A stretch of 20,683 nt of DNA from the NCBI GenBank assembly GCA_947443815.1, contig CANEXR010000017.1, positions 1 to 20,683 on the forward strand, given 5' to 3'. The notes beneath the pieces were generated by a model that was not told the DNA's origin, searched no databases, and saw nothing but the letters and a program-made list of their open reading frames with translations. Shown in pieces: positions 7,647-15,390 of the stretch (position 1 is its first letter; every line of letters begins with the position of its first letter). This DNA comes from Flavobacteriaceae bacterium. Its GTDB lineage: Bacteria > Bacteroidota > Bacteroidia > Flavobacteriales > Flavobacteriaceae. The translations under genes were made by a program, and so were the position numbers.

Positions 7647-9854
7647 TTAGATTTCCATTAGTGTTTTTGTGTTTTTCACTATGTTTTCGGAGAGATTTGT
7701 AAGCCAAATTAATTGTTCAATAACCAATTGTGCTTCCTGCATTTTTAACAGAAAATCTTCTTTATTTATGGGTTTTCCCTCTTTTAATTCTTTGGCGCGG
7801 ATGTTTTTTAATTCGGTAAATCGAAGTGTTAAATCGGTTTTATGATTGTCTTCAGGAATTAAAGTTTCGCTTAAAAGGGCTATGGCATTGTCTAAATTTT
7901 TAATGACCGCGTCTACTACTACATTAAATGCTTCTGAAGCGGTAGTAGTTTTATGGGATTGAATATAAGTACCTAACGAAGCCGATGAAGATAATAAAGT
8001 ATGGTTGAGCACAGTTAATTTATAGACTTGAGGCAGTTTTTTTTGTTTTGACTTAGGTTCTTGTGCCATTCTTTGAAAAGAGGCCATTAGGTTTCCAATT
8101 TCAATAAAAGCATTTTTTCTAGCCAATCGGTAGGATACAGGAATTGGACCTTTTTTATTGTACAAAATAGATATTTCTTTCAGGTATTTTTGATTGGCTT
8201 CGATTGATTTTTTTAAATAGAGAGGGATATTTAAAAATTCCCAAGAAGGCCATAAAAAATGATTAGCAACAAATGCTAAAATGGCTCCAACCAATGTATC
8301 TAAAATACGATATTGTATTACAGTCCCTATGTTTGGGGTCAAAATTCCGTATATAAATACAATATACATGGTAACAAACGTAGCGCTGATTTTATAATTG
8401 GTTTGTGTAAATGAAAATCCCAAAAGCATCGAAAGAATTGCAAAAACACTAATCAAAATGCTATTGTCAATCCAATATAGGATTCCAAAAGCAATAAATC
8501 CACCCAAAACAGTACCAAAAATTCTATGGAATGATCGCTTTTTGGTTAATCCGTAGCCTGGACGCATGATAACAACAATAGTTAGTAATATCCAATATAC
8601 GTTTTGAAAAGGCACTATTTTTCCAATTAAAAAACCAACAAGAATGGTAAGTGTAAGTCGCAAAGAATGCCTAAAAAGAGTAGATGAAAAACTTAAATTC
8701 TCAATCCAAGTACTCCAAAGATAGTGTTGAGGAGTTAAAAATTTGTCTAAATCTTTGTCTTTTCCTTTAAGGTCTTCCGATAGAATTGCCAGCGAAAAGG
8801 CTCTTTCTACAATTTTTATTTTTTCAATTTGTTTTTCAGCATATTGAAGCATGGTGGTTAGCATGAAAACCCCTTCGGAAGCGGGAATTTTTCCTAAATC
8901 ATTTTCATAATCTAAAATGGCTTGTTCTAAATCATGCAAGTTTTTAATTAAATTGTGTTTGGGAATGTATTTATTTTTATTTTTTACACTTTTGGATAAT
9001 TGTTTTAAACTGGAAGCTAAATTATAAGCCAAGTTCTGATAAGTTAGTAGCACTTTAGGATGGTTGCTAAATTTTAAATGTAGCTTATTATGATCAAATG
9101 AGGTAGATAAGGCTAATTCTAATATTTCAACTAGGCAAACAAAAACGACCAACAATTTTCTGTTTTGATTGGAAGAGCCGGAGTTAATATGATTACCAAT
9201 AAGCACTTCCCTAATATTTTCCCTAATGGTATTTATTTCTACCTGAAGATGCAATTGTTTTTCGATAATTGCTTTTTTATCAGCATTGGGCGACCAAAGA
9301 TCACCTCTTAATTTTAAATATTTTGCAGTCAATTGAATGCAAGTTGTCATTTCTAACTCCACATAACGATAAGGACTTATGTAATGAAAAATAAGAGAAA
9401 TTACCAAATAAAACAATCCGCCAAGCAGTATCAATAGCGAATGCTGAACCATAGGCCAACCAGTATTTATATGCGCAAAAGCTAATGAAACTGATAATAA
9501 TGCTGAAAATGAAACTAATGTTGCCCGTTGTCCATAAACAGAAAGCATTGACAATAAAAAAATGAATAGCGCTAAGAAAGGATAAAATATCCAAGTGTAA
9601 GGATAGGTAATATTGATTAGTAAATTGGCCAATGAAACTAAAAATGCGGTAACTAAGACGCCGTTTATTTTATGTTTTGGACTACTGGGAATATCACTTG
9701 GGTAAGTAAAAAAAGCACCTAAAGCAATTGTGAATCCAATTTGAAAATGGCCAAAAAAAGAAAACAATAAAACAGGAATAACAGCAGCTATTGTTATTTT
9801 TAAAGCATTTGTAAAATAAGAGCTTCCAGTGAATTTTTGAATTTGATTAATCAT
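7647..9854 (-). CDS. FUSC-family inner membrane protein (YccS/YhfK-like)
   Basis: A 735-residue membrane protein of the FUSC group (fusaric acid resistance-like). It has two hydrophobic blocks of several helices each, about residues 18-160 and 390-540, each followed by a long soluble region; this duplicated layout is that of YccS-like proteins. The second block contains RPGYGLTKKRSFHRIFGTVLGG, the conserved element of this domain. Transport of aromatic acids or other small molecules has been proposed for relatives, but the substrate here is unknown. The ATG at 9854 (MINQIQKFTGSSYFTNALK) is preferred over one at 9941 because a -7-like box lies between them and the longer N-terminus would add a non-family stretch. 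It converges with mqo and diverges from def. Confidence 0.85.
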   Translation of the reverse strand: MINQIQKFTGSSYFTNALKITIAAVIPVLLFSFFGHFQIGFTIALGAFFTYPSDIPSSPKHKINGVLVTAFLVSLANLLINITYPYTWIFYPFLALFIFLLSMLSVYGQRATLVSFSALLSVSLAFAHINTGWPMVQHSLLILLGGLFYLVISLIFHYISPYRYVELEMTTCIQLTAKYLKLRGDLWSPNADKKAIIEKQLHLQVEINTIRENIREVLIGNHINSGSSNQNRKLLVVFVCLVEILELALSTSFDHNKLHLKFSNHPKVLLTYQNLAYNLASSLKQLSKSVKNKNKYIPKHNLIKNLHDLEQAILDYENDLGKIPASEGVFMLTTMLQYAEKQIEKIKIVERAFSLAILSEDLKGKDKDLDKFLTPQHYLWSTWIENLSFSSTLFRHSLRLTLTILVGFLIGKIVPFQNVYWILLTIVVIMRPGYGLTKKRSFHRIFGTVLGGFIAFGILYWIDNSILISVFAILSMLLGFSFTQTNYKISATFVTMYIVFIYGILTPNIGTVIQYRILDTLVGAILAFVANHFLWPSWEFLNIPLYLKKSIEANQKYLKEISILYNKKGPIPVSYRLARKNAFIEIGNLMASFQRMAQEPKSKQKKLPQVYKLTVLNHTLLSSSASLGTYIQSHKTTTASEAFNVVVDAVIKNLDNAIALLSETLIPEDNHKTDLTLRFTELKNIRAKELKEGKPINKEDFLLKMQEAQLVIEQLIWLTNLSENIVKNTKTLMEI

Positions 9855-9871
9855 ATAATATAGATTCCCTA

Positions 9872-9879
9872 CAAAGGTA
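9872..9879 (-). promoter_or_regulatory. Candidate -7 promoter box for the FUSC gene
   Basis: The minus strand reads TACCTTTG, matching TAnnTTTG, ending 17 bases before the ATG at 9854. It supports that start. No -33 TTG is seen at normal spacing. Confidence 0.45.
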
Positions 9880-9970
9880 ATAAATGTGCCATTTGAATGC
9901 AGAATAATTTCTATTGATTTAAAACTAAATTTAATTAACACTCTCAGATAATGAATGTCTATTTTTTTAC

Positions 9971-9978
9971 TATTTTTG
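9971..9978 (+). promoter_or_regulatory. Candidate -7 promoter box for def
   Basis: TATTTTTG matches TAnnTTTG, 61 bases before the def ATG, which would give a leader of about 55 bases. No -33 TTG is seen at normal spacing. Confidence 0.45.
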
Positions 9979-10039
9979 CAGACTGAAATAAGGAGTAATC
10001 CCTCTTAATTTACAGCATATAATATTTAATACACCAATA

Positions 10040-10627
10040 ATGATTTTACCAATTATAGGCTACGGCGACCCTGTTTTAAGAAAAGTAGGCGAAAATATCT
10101 CCGCAGAACATCCCAACTTAAAAGAAACGATAGCTAATATGTACGATACAATGTATAATGCATATGGTGTGGGATTGGCAGCACCACAGATAGGTTTAGC
10201 GCTACGTTTATTTGTCATTGATACAACTCCTTTTAGCGATGATGAAGATTTAGAAGATGCAAAACAAAAAGAGTTGAAAGGGTTTAAAAAAACCTTCATC
10301 AATGCGCGAATGATTAAAGAAGAAGGTGAAGAATGGAGTTTTAATGAAGGCTGTTTGAGTATTCCTGATGTTAGAGAAGATGTGTATAGAAACCCAACCA
10401 TAACAATTGAGTACTGCGAAGAAGACTTTGTTATGAAAACAGAAGTTTTTGATGGTTTAATTGCAAGAGTAATTCAGCACGAATACGACCACATTGAAGG
10501 AATTTTATTTACAGATAAAATTTCATCACTTAAAAAAAGATTAATTCAAAAGAAATTAAAAAACATCCTTGAAGGAAAAACATTTCAAGAATACCGAATG
10601 AAATTTTTTGGTAAAAAAGGAAGATAA
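10040..10627 (+). CDS. def: Peptide deformylase
   Basis: A 195-residue metalloenzyme that removes the formyl group from the N-terminal methionine of new proteins. All three defining motifs are present: GVGLAAPQIG (residues 43-52), EGCLS (103-107, Cys105 a metal ligand) and HEYDH (147-151, the two His ligands and the catalytic Glu). Between motifs 1 and 2 there is an acidic insertion (residues 66-80), common in Bacteroidetes enzymes. The C-terminal tail is basic. Length is normal. The gene starts after a candidate promoter in the FUSC-def divergent region. DUF5606 follows after 87 bases with no clear terminator or promoter between, so the two may be co-transcribed. Confidence 0.96.
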   Translation: MILPIIGYGDPVLRKVGENISAEHPNLKETIANMYDTMYNAYGVGLAAPQIGLALRLFVIDTTPFSDDEDLEDAKQKELKGFKKTFINARMIKEEGEEWSFNEGCLSIPDVREDVYRNPTITIEYCEEDFVMKTEVFDGLIARVIQHEYDHIEGILFTDKISSLKKRLIQKKLKNILEGKTFQEYRMKFFGKKGR

Positions 10628-10714
10628 TCCATCTTTGATTGTCTTTGTTGGTATGGTTTTTGGTTTTTAAAAGAAAAATAAAACAATTGAATTCTTAATA
10701 ATAATTAAACAAGC

Positions 10715-11182
10715 ATGAATTTAGAAAAAATATTAGCCATTTCTGGGAAACCAGGGTTATTTGTATTAAAAGTGCAAACACGTACTGGTTTTGTTGCAGA
10801 ATCATTATTGGATGGAAAAAGAATTACAGTAAACTTAAAAAACAATGTGAGTTTATTGTCAGAAATTTCGATTTATACTTACGAAGGAGAGAAACCCTTA
10901 GCCGAAATCATGTCCAATATAGCTAAAAAAGAAGATAAAGGACAAGCGATTTCACATAAAGAAGACAATGCAACTTTAACAGCATATTTTAAAGAAATTT
11001 TGCCTGATTATGATGAAGAAAGAGTCTATCCATCTGATATTAAAAAAGTATTAAACTGGTATAATCTGCTTCAGAATAAAGGATTAGTTACTGATGAAGC
11101 TCCTGCAGCTCAAAGCCAAGAGGTGTCTGTAGTTGACGAAATCGAGGAGAAGCCTAAAAAAGCTAAAGCGAAAAAAGCATAA
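10715..11182 (+). CDS. DUF5606-type conserved protein of unknown function
   Basis: A 155-residue soluble protein that I recognise as the small Bacteroidetes family annotated with DUF5606; no biochemical function is known to me. The N-terminal 60 residues (MNLEKILAISGKPGLFVLKV, then TRTGFVAESLLDGKRITV) look like a compact beta-rich fold of SH3-barrel size. The middle (ILPDYDEERVYPSDIKKVLNWYNLL) looks helical, and the last 20 residues are low complexity and Lys-rich (EKPKKAKAKKA), suggesting contact with nucleic acid or ribosome. It sits between def and mazG and is followed by a clear terminator. The fold and nucleic-acid ideas are inferences from composition only. Confidence 0.8.
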   Translation: MNLEKILAISGKPGLFVLKVQTRTGFVAESLLDGKRITVNLKNNVSLLSEISIYTYEGEKPLAEIMSNIAKKEDKGQAISHKEDNATLTAYFKEILPDYDEERVYPSDIKKVLNWYNLLQNKGLVTDEAPAAQSQEVSVVDEIEEKPKKAKAKKA

Positions 11183-11208
11183 ATAGTATGCTTTAAAATT
11201 ATATTTTG

Positions 11209-11241
11209 TCCTGTTAAGATAATTTCTTGACAGGATTTTTT
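11209..11241 (+). terminator. Rho-independent terminator after the DUF5606 gene
   Basis: TCCTGTTAAG (11209-11218) pairs with CTTGACAGGA (11226-11235), with one G-T pair and a 7-base loop, followed by TTTTTT. It ends only about 20 bases before the mazG start, so mazG needs read-through or a promoter I cannot identify. Confidence 0.85.
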
Positions 11242-11262
11242 ATTTTTACAAAAAACAAAAAA

Positions 11263-12045
11263 ATGAATACCAAAGCACTTCAACTTCAGGCCTTCGAAAG
11301 ACTATTATATATTATGGATGATTTGCGTGAAAAATGCCCTTGGGACAAAAAGCAAACCCTACAAAGTCTCCGACATTTGACGATAGAAGAAACCTATGAA
11401 TTGGGAGATGCCATTTTGGATAACGACTTAAATGAAGTAAAAAAAGAATTAGGGGACTTATTATTGCATATTGTTTTTTATGCCAAAATAGGAAGCGAAA
11501 CGAATGATTTTGATATAGCTGATGTATGCAATGAAATATCTGAAAAATTGATTCATCGCCATCCACATATTTATGGAGATGTTGAAGTTAAGGATGAGGA
11601 GGAAGTCAAACAAAATTGGGAAAAACTAAAACTCAAAGAAGGGAAAAAATCAGTATTGGAGGGAGTTCCTAAAAGTTTACCAGCATTGGTAAAAGCAAGT
11701 AGGATTCAGGATAAAGTAAAAGGAGTGGGTTTTGATTGGGAAGAATCACACCAAGTTTGGGATAAAGTGCAAGAGGAATTACAAGAATTACAAGTTGAAG
11801 TAGCAGCTGGAAATCAAGATAAAATGGAAGCTGAATTTGGGGATGTTCTATTTTCGATGATAAATTATGCTCGTTTTTTGAACATCAATCCAGAAGATGC
11901 TTTGGAACGTACTAATAAAAAATTCATCAAACGCTTTCAGTATTTAGAAAGTAAAGCTGGAGAACTCGGTAAACCTTTGATGGATATGACTTTGGCTGAA
12001 ATGGATGTTTTTTGGGAAGAAGCGAAGCGACTTCCTAATAAATAG
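11263..12045 (+). CDS. mazG: Nucleoside triphosphate pyrophosphohydrolase MazG
   Basis: A 260-residue enzyme that hydrolyses (d)NTPs to monophosphate and pyrophosphate, a housecleaning or stringent-response-related role. It has the duplicated MazG layout: an N-terminal domain with CPWDKKQTLQSLRHLTIEET, EETYELGDAI and ELGDLLLHIVFYAKIG (metal-binding Glu and Asp residues around 42-65), and a C-terminal domain with VGFDWE, EELQELQ and EFGDVLFSMINYARFL. Length is normal for the two-domain form. The ATG at 11263 is chosen because the longer frame from 11227 would begin inside the terminator. No promoter box of the usual kind is visible in the 25 bases between the terminator and the ATG. Confidence 0.95.
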   Translation: MNTKALQLQAFERLLYIMDDLREKCPWDKKQTLQSLRHLTIEETYELGDAILDNDLNEVKKELGDLLLHIVFYAKIGSETNDFDIADVCNEISEKLIHRHPHIYGDVEVKDEEEVKQNWEKLKLKEGKKSVLEGVPKSLPALVKASRIQDKVKGVGFDWEESHQVWDKVQEELQELQVEVAAGNQDKMEAEFGDVLFSMINYARFLNINPEDALERTNKKFIKRFQYLESKAGELGKPLMDMTLAEMDVFWEEAKRLPNK

Positions 12046-12061
12046 GAATTAATTACAAAAA

Positions 12062-12103
12062 CCCAAAACCCAAAACCCAAAACCCAAAACCCAAAACCCA
12101 AAA
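12062..12103. repeat. Six perfect tandem copies of the heptamer CCCAAAA
   Basis: Six exact 7-base units (CCCAAAA on the plus strand, TTTTGGG on the minus strand) fill most of the 60 bases between the convergent stops of mazG and the FNR-like gene. The regulator's stop codon at 12108-12106 is separated from the last unit by two bases. The minus strand carries six GGG tracts with TTTT spacers, which fits the G-quadruplex pattern G3-N4 repeated. No hairpin terminator is seen in this gap. Confidence 0.95.
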
Positions 12104-12105
12104 AA

Positions 12106-12786
12106 TCAATCAGCAATCTTTTTCAAACCATTAATATCTTTTAAAATAATTTTTTTACCAGACAATTCGATCAAGCCTATTTTATTAAATTCAGATAATA
12201 ATCGGATACAACTTTCGGTAGCGGTACCAATCATACTTGCTAATTCTTCTCTTGATAATTGAATTTTTAAGGTGTTATCGTTATTTTTACCAAAGGTATT
12301 CAAAAGATACAACAAGGTTTCTGCCAGTCTTTCTTTTACCGTTTTTTGAGCTAGATTAACCATATGATCATCCGCCTCTTTAAGGTCTCCACAAATAGTT
12401 TTCATCACATTCATAGAAAACTGATTGTTTTTATCAAAGAATCCCATGACCTCACTTTTTGGAATGAAACAAACTTCCATATCTTCTAAAGCGATTGCAC
12501 TTAAATTGACCGCTTCGTCACTAATCATAGAACGTTGCCCAAGTAATTCCCCTTTTTTGATTAATTTAACAATATGATCTTTGCCGTTTGGGCTCAATTT
12601 AGTCAATTTACAAACCCCATCTTTGATGCAATAAATACCATTGATTGTATCGCCTTCTTCAAAAATCACATCTCCTTTCTTAATGGTATGTGATGTTTTG
12701 CAATCCGAAAGCTTTACAAGTTCCTCTTTATTGAGCGCTTTCAAAGAACTGAATTCTCTAATGATGCATTGTTCGCATTTACTCAT
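12106..12786 (-). CDS. Crp/Fnr family transcriptional regulator, FNR-like, divergent from the cbb3 oxidase locus
   Basis: A 226-residue activator/repressor with an N-terminal cyclic-nucleotide-binding-type beta-barrel (IKKGDVIFEEGD, GELLGQRSMIS), a dimer helix (about 124-160) and a C-terminal winged helix. In the recognition helix, TESCIRLLSEF aligns with VETISRLLGRF of Escherichia coli FNR: Glu191 and Arg195 match FNR Glu209 and Arg213, while Ser212 is replaced by Ile194. Cys4 and Cys7 (CEQC) match FNR Cys20/Cys23, and Cys106 in EVCFIP matches Cys122, but the position of Cys29 is Ser13, so cluster binding is uncertain. The ATG at 12786 gives the family start MSKCEQC; a longer frame from 12813 would begin in the -7 box. 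The location suggests control of ccoI and ccoSNOQP by oxygen. Confidence 0.88.
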   Translation of the reverse strand: MSKCEQCIIREFSSLKALNKEELVKLSDCKTSHTIKKGDVIFEEGDTINGIYCIKDGVCKLTKLSPNGKDHIVKLIKKGELLGQRSMISDEAVNLSAIALEDMEVCFIPKSEVMGFFDKNNQFSMNVMKTICGDLKEADDHMVNLAQKTVKERLAETLLYLLNTFGKNNDNTLKIQLSREELASMIGTATESCIRLLSEFNKIGLIELSGKKIILKDINGLKKIAD

Positions 12787-12801
12787 GATACAAGGGAGCT
12801 T

Positions 12802-12818
12802 AATTTGTGTCACAAATT
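12802..12818. promoter_or_regulatory. Palindrome over the promoter of the FNR-like gene
   Basis: AATTTGTGTCACAAATT is a perfect inverted repeat of two eight-base arms around one T. It covers the predicted transcription start and most of the -7 box (12820-12813) of the regulator gene, so a bound protein would block transcription. Autoregulation is an inference. Confidence 0.5.
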
Positions 12819-12820
12819 TA
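12813..12820 (-). promoter_or_regulatory. -7 promoter box for the FNR-like gene
   Basis: The minus strand reads TAAATTTG, matching TAnnTTTG, 26 bases before the ATG at 12786. The proposed operator at 12828-12845 lies just upstream, where the -33 region would be. Confidence 0.5.
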
Positions 12821-12827
12821 AAAATTT

Positions 12828-12845
12828 ATATGACAAATGTCATAT
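12828..12845. promoter_or_regulatory. FNR-type operator upstream of ccoI
   Basis: ATATGACAAATGTCATAT is a perfect palindrome with eight-base arms around AA and fits TGAY-N4-RTCA. Its centre (12836.5) is 36.5 bases before the last base of the candidate ccoI -7 box, about -43 from the expected start of transcription, a class II activator position. It also falls near -30 of the divergent regulator gene. Confidence 0.6.
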
Positions 12846-12865
12846 TTTTAACTAATTGAATTAGC

Positions 12866-12873
12866 AACATTTG
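12866..12873 (+). promoter_or_regulatory. Imperfect -7 box for ccoI
   Basis: AACATTTG differs from TAnnTTTG at the first base. No -33 TTG is visible at normal spacing. A weak box plus an upstream palindrome fits an activator-dependent promoter. Transcription would start near 12880, followed by AAGGAG nine bases before the ATG. Confidence 0.4.
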
Positions 12874-12897
12874 TAATAAGAAAAGGAGCATAGATTT

Positions 12898-15297
12898 ATG
12901 GAAAGGCAAAACTGTTTTCATTGTGGTTTAGACATTCGTAAAAGGGAAGAAATTTTTTTCGAGAATAGGATTTTTTGTTGCAATGGCTGTAAAACGGTTT
13001 ACGAAATTTTCAGTCTTAATGACATGACTTGTTATTACGATTTTCAAAATGCACCAGGAGCTAGTCCACAAGACAATAATGGTAAATATGATTTTTTAGA
13101 CAATGAAAGTATCGTTTCAAAACTTTTGGAATTCCAAGAAACTGCTACAGCAATTGTTTCCCTTAATATTCCTCATATTCATTGTAGCTCGTGTATTTGG
13201 ATTTTGGAAAATTTACAGCGTCTTCAAAAAGGAATAAACTATTCTCAGGTTAATTTTCCAGAAAAAAGCGTTCGAATTACCTATCATCCCGAAATGGTTT
13301 CTCTTAAGGAAATCGTGTATTTATTGCATTCGATTGGGTATGAGCCTTATATTAGTTTAGAGAATTATGAAACGGGTAAAAATAATGTGGATCGAAGTTT
13401 AACCTATAAACTTGGTGTTGCATTTTTCTGTTTCGGAAATATCATGTTGCTTTCCTTTCCAGAATATTTTGAAGTAAAAGAATATTGGTTAGATCAATAT
13501 CGTGGTTTTTTTCGCTGGTTAATTTTTATTTTGTGTTTACCGAGTTTTATATATTCGGCAAGTGGTTATTATGTTTCGGCATACAAAAGTATCAAAGCCA
13601 AAATGCTGAATATTGATATTCCTATTGCTTTAGGGATTATCGTAATGTTTGTCCGAAGTACTGTAGATATTATCATGGACTACGGTTCTGGTTTTTTTGA
13701 TAGCCTGACAGGTTTGATTTTCTTTATGCTTTTGGGAAAAATGTTTCAAATAAAGACCTATAGTTTTTTGAGTTTTGAAAGGGACTTTAAATCTTATTTC
13801 CCGATTGCCATTACCAAAATTAATGCGGATACATCCGAAGAAAGTATTCCTGTTTATGATATTAAAAAAGGCGATCGTTTATTAATCAGAAATCAAGAAC
13901 TGATTCCCGCTGATGGTATTTTGATTGCTGAAAAAGCGGAGATCGATTATAGTTTTGTTACTGGAGAAGCAATTCCTATTTCTAAAAAATCGGGAGACAA
14001 GATTTTTGCTGGAGGAAAACAAATTGGAAAAGTCATAGAAATGGAAGTGCTGCAATCCGTTTCTCAAAGTTATTTAACACAATTGTGGAGTAATGATGTG
14101 TTTCAAAAAAGAGTAGAGCAAAAACACAAAACGATTACAGACCGTATTTCTCGTTATTTTACGCCTATATTGTTACTGATTGCTTTTGCTGGGTTTGGAT
14201 TTTGGATTTTTATTGATGTCAATACTGCTTTTAATGTTTTTACGGCTGTACTTATTGTTGCTTGCCCTTGCGCTTTGGCTTTGACAGCTCCATTTACTAC
14301 TGGAAATGTGTTGCGAATTTTTGGGAAGAAGAAATTCTACCTTAAAAATGCGCTCGTCATCGAACAACTGGCCAAAGTTGATACTTTAGTTTTTGATAAA
14401 ACAGGAACAATTACCACCAATAAAAAATCAAATATTTCTTATGAAGGAAAGGTGTTTTCTAAAGATGATTTAATCGTGTTGAAAAATGTGCTTCGTGCTT
14501 CTAATCATCCTTTGAGCAGGATGTTATATGATTTTTTACCAGAAGCTAAAAAGATTCAAATAAACGATTTTGAAGAAATTTCGGGTAAAGGTATTCATGC
14601 TAAAACAGATACCTTAACAATCAAAATTGGTTCGTATGAATTTATTACCCAAATAGTTTCTTTGTCTTCTTCTGATTCAAATAAAGTAGCAGAAACAAAT
14701 ACTTGTGTTCATATTGAAATTAACGAAATATATTATGGTAAGTATATTTTTAATAATCAATATAGAAAAGGTTTAGCAGTACTTTTTGAAGATTTAATTC
14801 ATACCTATCAAATCAAAGTTTTGTCGGGAGACAATGAAGGCGAGCGGGATACCTTAACCACACTTTTGCCAAAAGGAACAGAATTGATTTTCAATCAAAA
14901 ACCAGAGCAAAAATTAGCTTTTATAGAAAACTTACAAAAAGAAGGCAAAAATGTGATGATGATTGGTGATGGGCTTAACGATGCTGGAGCTTTGGCACAA
15001 AGTAATGTAGGTATTTCAATTTCAGAAAACGTCAATGTTTTTTCACCAGCTTGCGATGCAATTTTGGATGCCGAGGAGTTTCAACGCTTGAATTATTTTT
15101 TAAAACTCTCTAAAAAATCCATTACAACTATCAAAATGAGCTTTGCATTGTCATTATTATACAACATAGTTGGATTGTCATTTGCCGTAACTGGAAATTT
15201 ATTGCCACTGGTTGCTGCAATCATTATGCCTCTGAGTACCATAACAATAGTAAGTTTTGTGACAATTATGAGTAACTATTACGCTGGTAAAAAATAA
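12898..15297 (+). CDS. ccoI: Copper-translocating P1B-type ATPase for cbb3 oxidase assembly (CcoI/FixI)
   Basis: A 799-residue membrane pump that moves copper across the cytoplasmic membrane for insertion into cbb3 oxidase. Domains in order: a Cys-rich N-terminal metal-binding domain (CFHC at 6-9, CCNGC at 27-31), typical of the CcoI group; a heavy-metal-associated domain with CSSC at 96-99; four membrane helices (about 170-283); the actuator domain with TGE at 355-357; a helix with the ion-binding CPC at 456-458; the phosphorylation motif DKTGT at 500-504 (Asp500); NHPLS at 536-540 with the conserved HP pair; GDGLND at 690-695; and two last helices (about 745-790). Length is normal and all key residues are present. 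It is divergent from the regulator and lies 119 bases before ccoS, which has its own promoter. Confidence 0.95.
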   Translation: MERQNCFHCGLDIRKREEIFFENRIFCCNGCKTVYEIFSLNDMTCYYDFQNAPGASPQDNNGKYDFLDNESIVSKLLEFQETATAIVSLNIPHIHCSSCIWILENLQRLQKGINYSQVNFPEKSVRITYHPEMVSLKEIVYLLHSIGYEPYISLENYETGKNNVDRSLTYKLGVAFFCFGNIMLLSFPEYFEVKEYWLDQYRGFFRWLIFILCLPSFIYSASGYYVSAYKSIKAKMLNIDIPIALGIIVMFVRSTVDIIMDYGSGFFDSLTGLIFFMLLGKMFQIKTYSFLSFERDFKSYFPIAITKINADTSEESIPVYDIKKGDRLLIRNQELIPADGILIAEKAEIDYSFVTGEAIPISKKSGDKIFAGGKQIGKVIEMEVLQSVSQSYLTQLWSNDVFQKRVEQKHKTITDRISRYFTPILLLIAFAGFGFWIFIDVNTAFNVFTAVLIVACPCALALTAPFTTGNVLRIFGKKKFYLKNALVIEQLAKVDTLVFDKTGTITTNKKSNISYEGKVFSKDDLIVLKNVLRASNHPLSRMLYDFLPEAKKIQINDFEEISGKGIHAKTDTLTIKIGSYEFITQIVSLSSSDSNKVAETNTCVHIEINEIYYGKYIFNNQYRKGLAVLFEDLIHTYQIKVLSGDNEGERDTLTTLLPKGTELIFNQKPEQKLAFIENLQKEGKNVMMIGDGLNDAGALAQSNVGISISENVNVFSPACDAILDAEEFQRLNYFLKLSKKSITTIKMSFALSLLYNIVGLSFAVTGNLLPLVAAIIMPLSTITIVSFVTIMSNYYAGKK

Positions 15298-15354
15298 TAA
15301 TTGTGGAGTTTTTTGTGTTAAAATTTTACTTAAATTTAACAAAATACTTCAATC

Positions 15355-15368
15355 ATGATAAATATCAT
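15355..15368. promoter_or_regulatory. FNR-type operator upstream of ccoS
   Basis: ATGATAAATATCAT is a perfect palindrome around AA with the core TGAT-N4-ATCA, the heart of an FNR box. Its centre (15361.5) is 36.5 bases before the last base of the -7 box at 15391-15398, the same distance as at ccoI. Confidence 0.62.
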
Positions 15369-15390
15369 TTTTTTAAAGAACTTGTAAAAG

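Noticed and set aside
10060..10401. Antisense frame of 113 codons inside def
   Set aside because: The sense strand encodes all three deformylase motifs; the antisense product has no motif and would lack a terminator or promoter.
12057..12105. The heptamer tract as a CRISPR array or telomere-like end
   Set aside because: The units are only 7 bases, contiguous and without spacers, so it is not CRISPR. TTTTGGG resembles telomere repeats, but it lies between two ordinary convergent genes with sequence continuing on both sides.
15316..15341. Inverted repeat TGTTAAAATTT / AAATTTAACA after ccoI as a terminator
   Set aside because: The stem is entirely A-T apart from one pair, needs a bulge and has no T run on the plus strand, so it is not convincing as a terminator.
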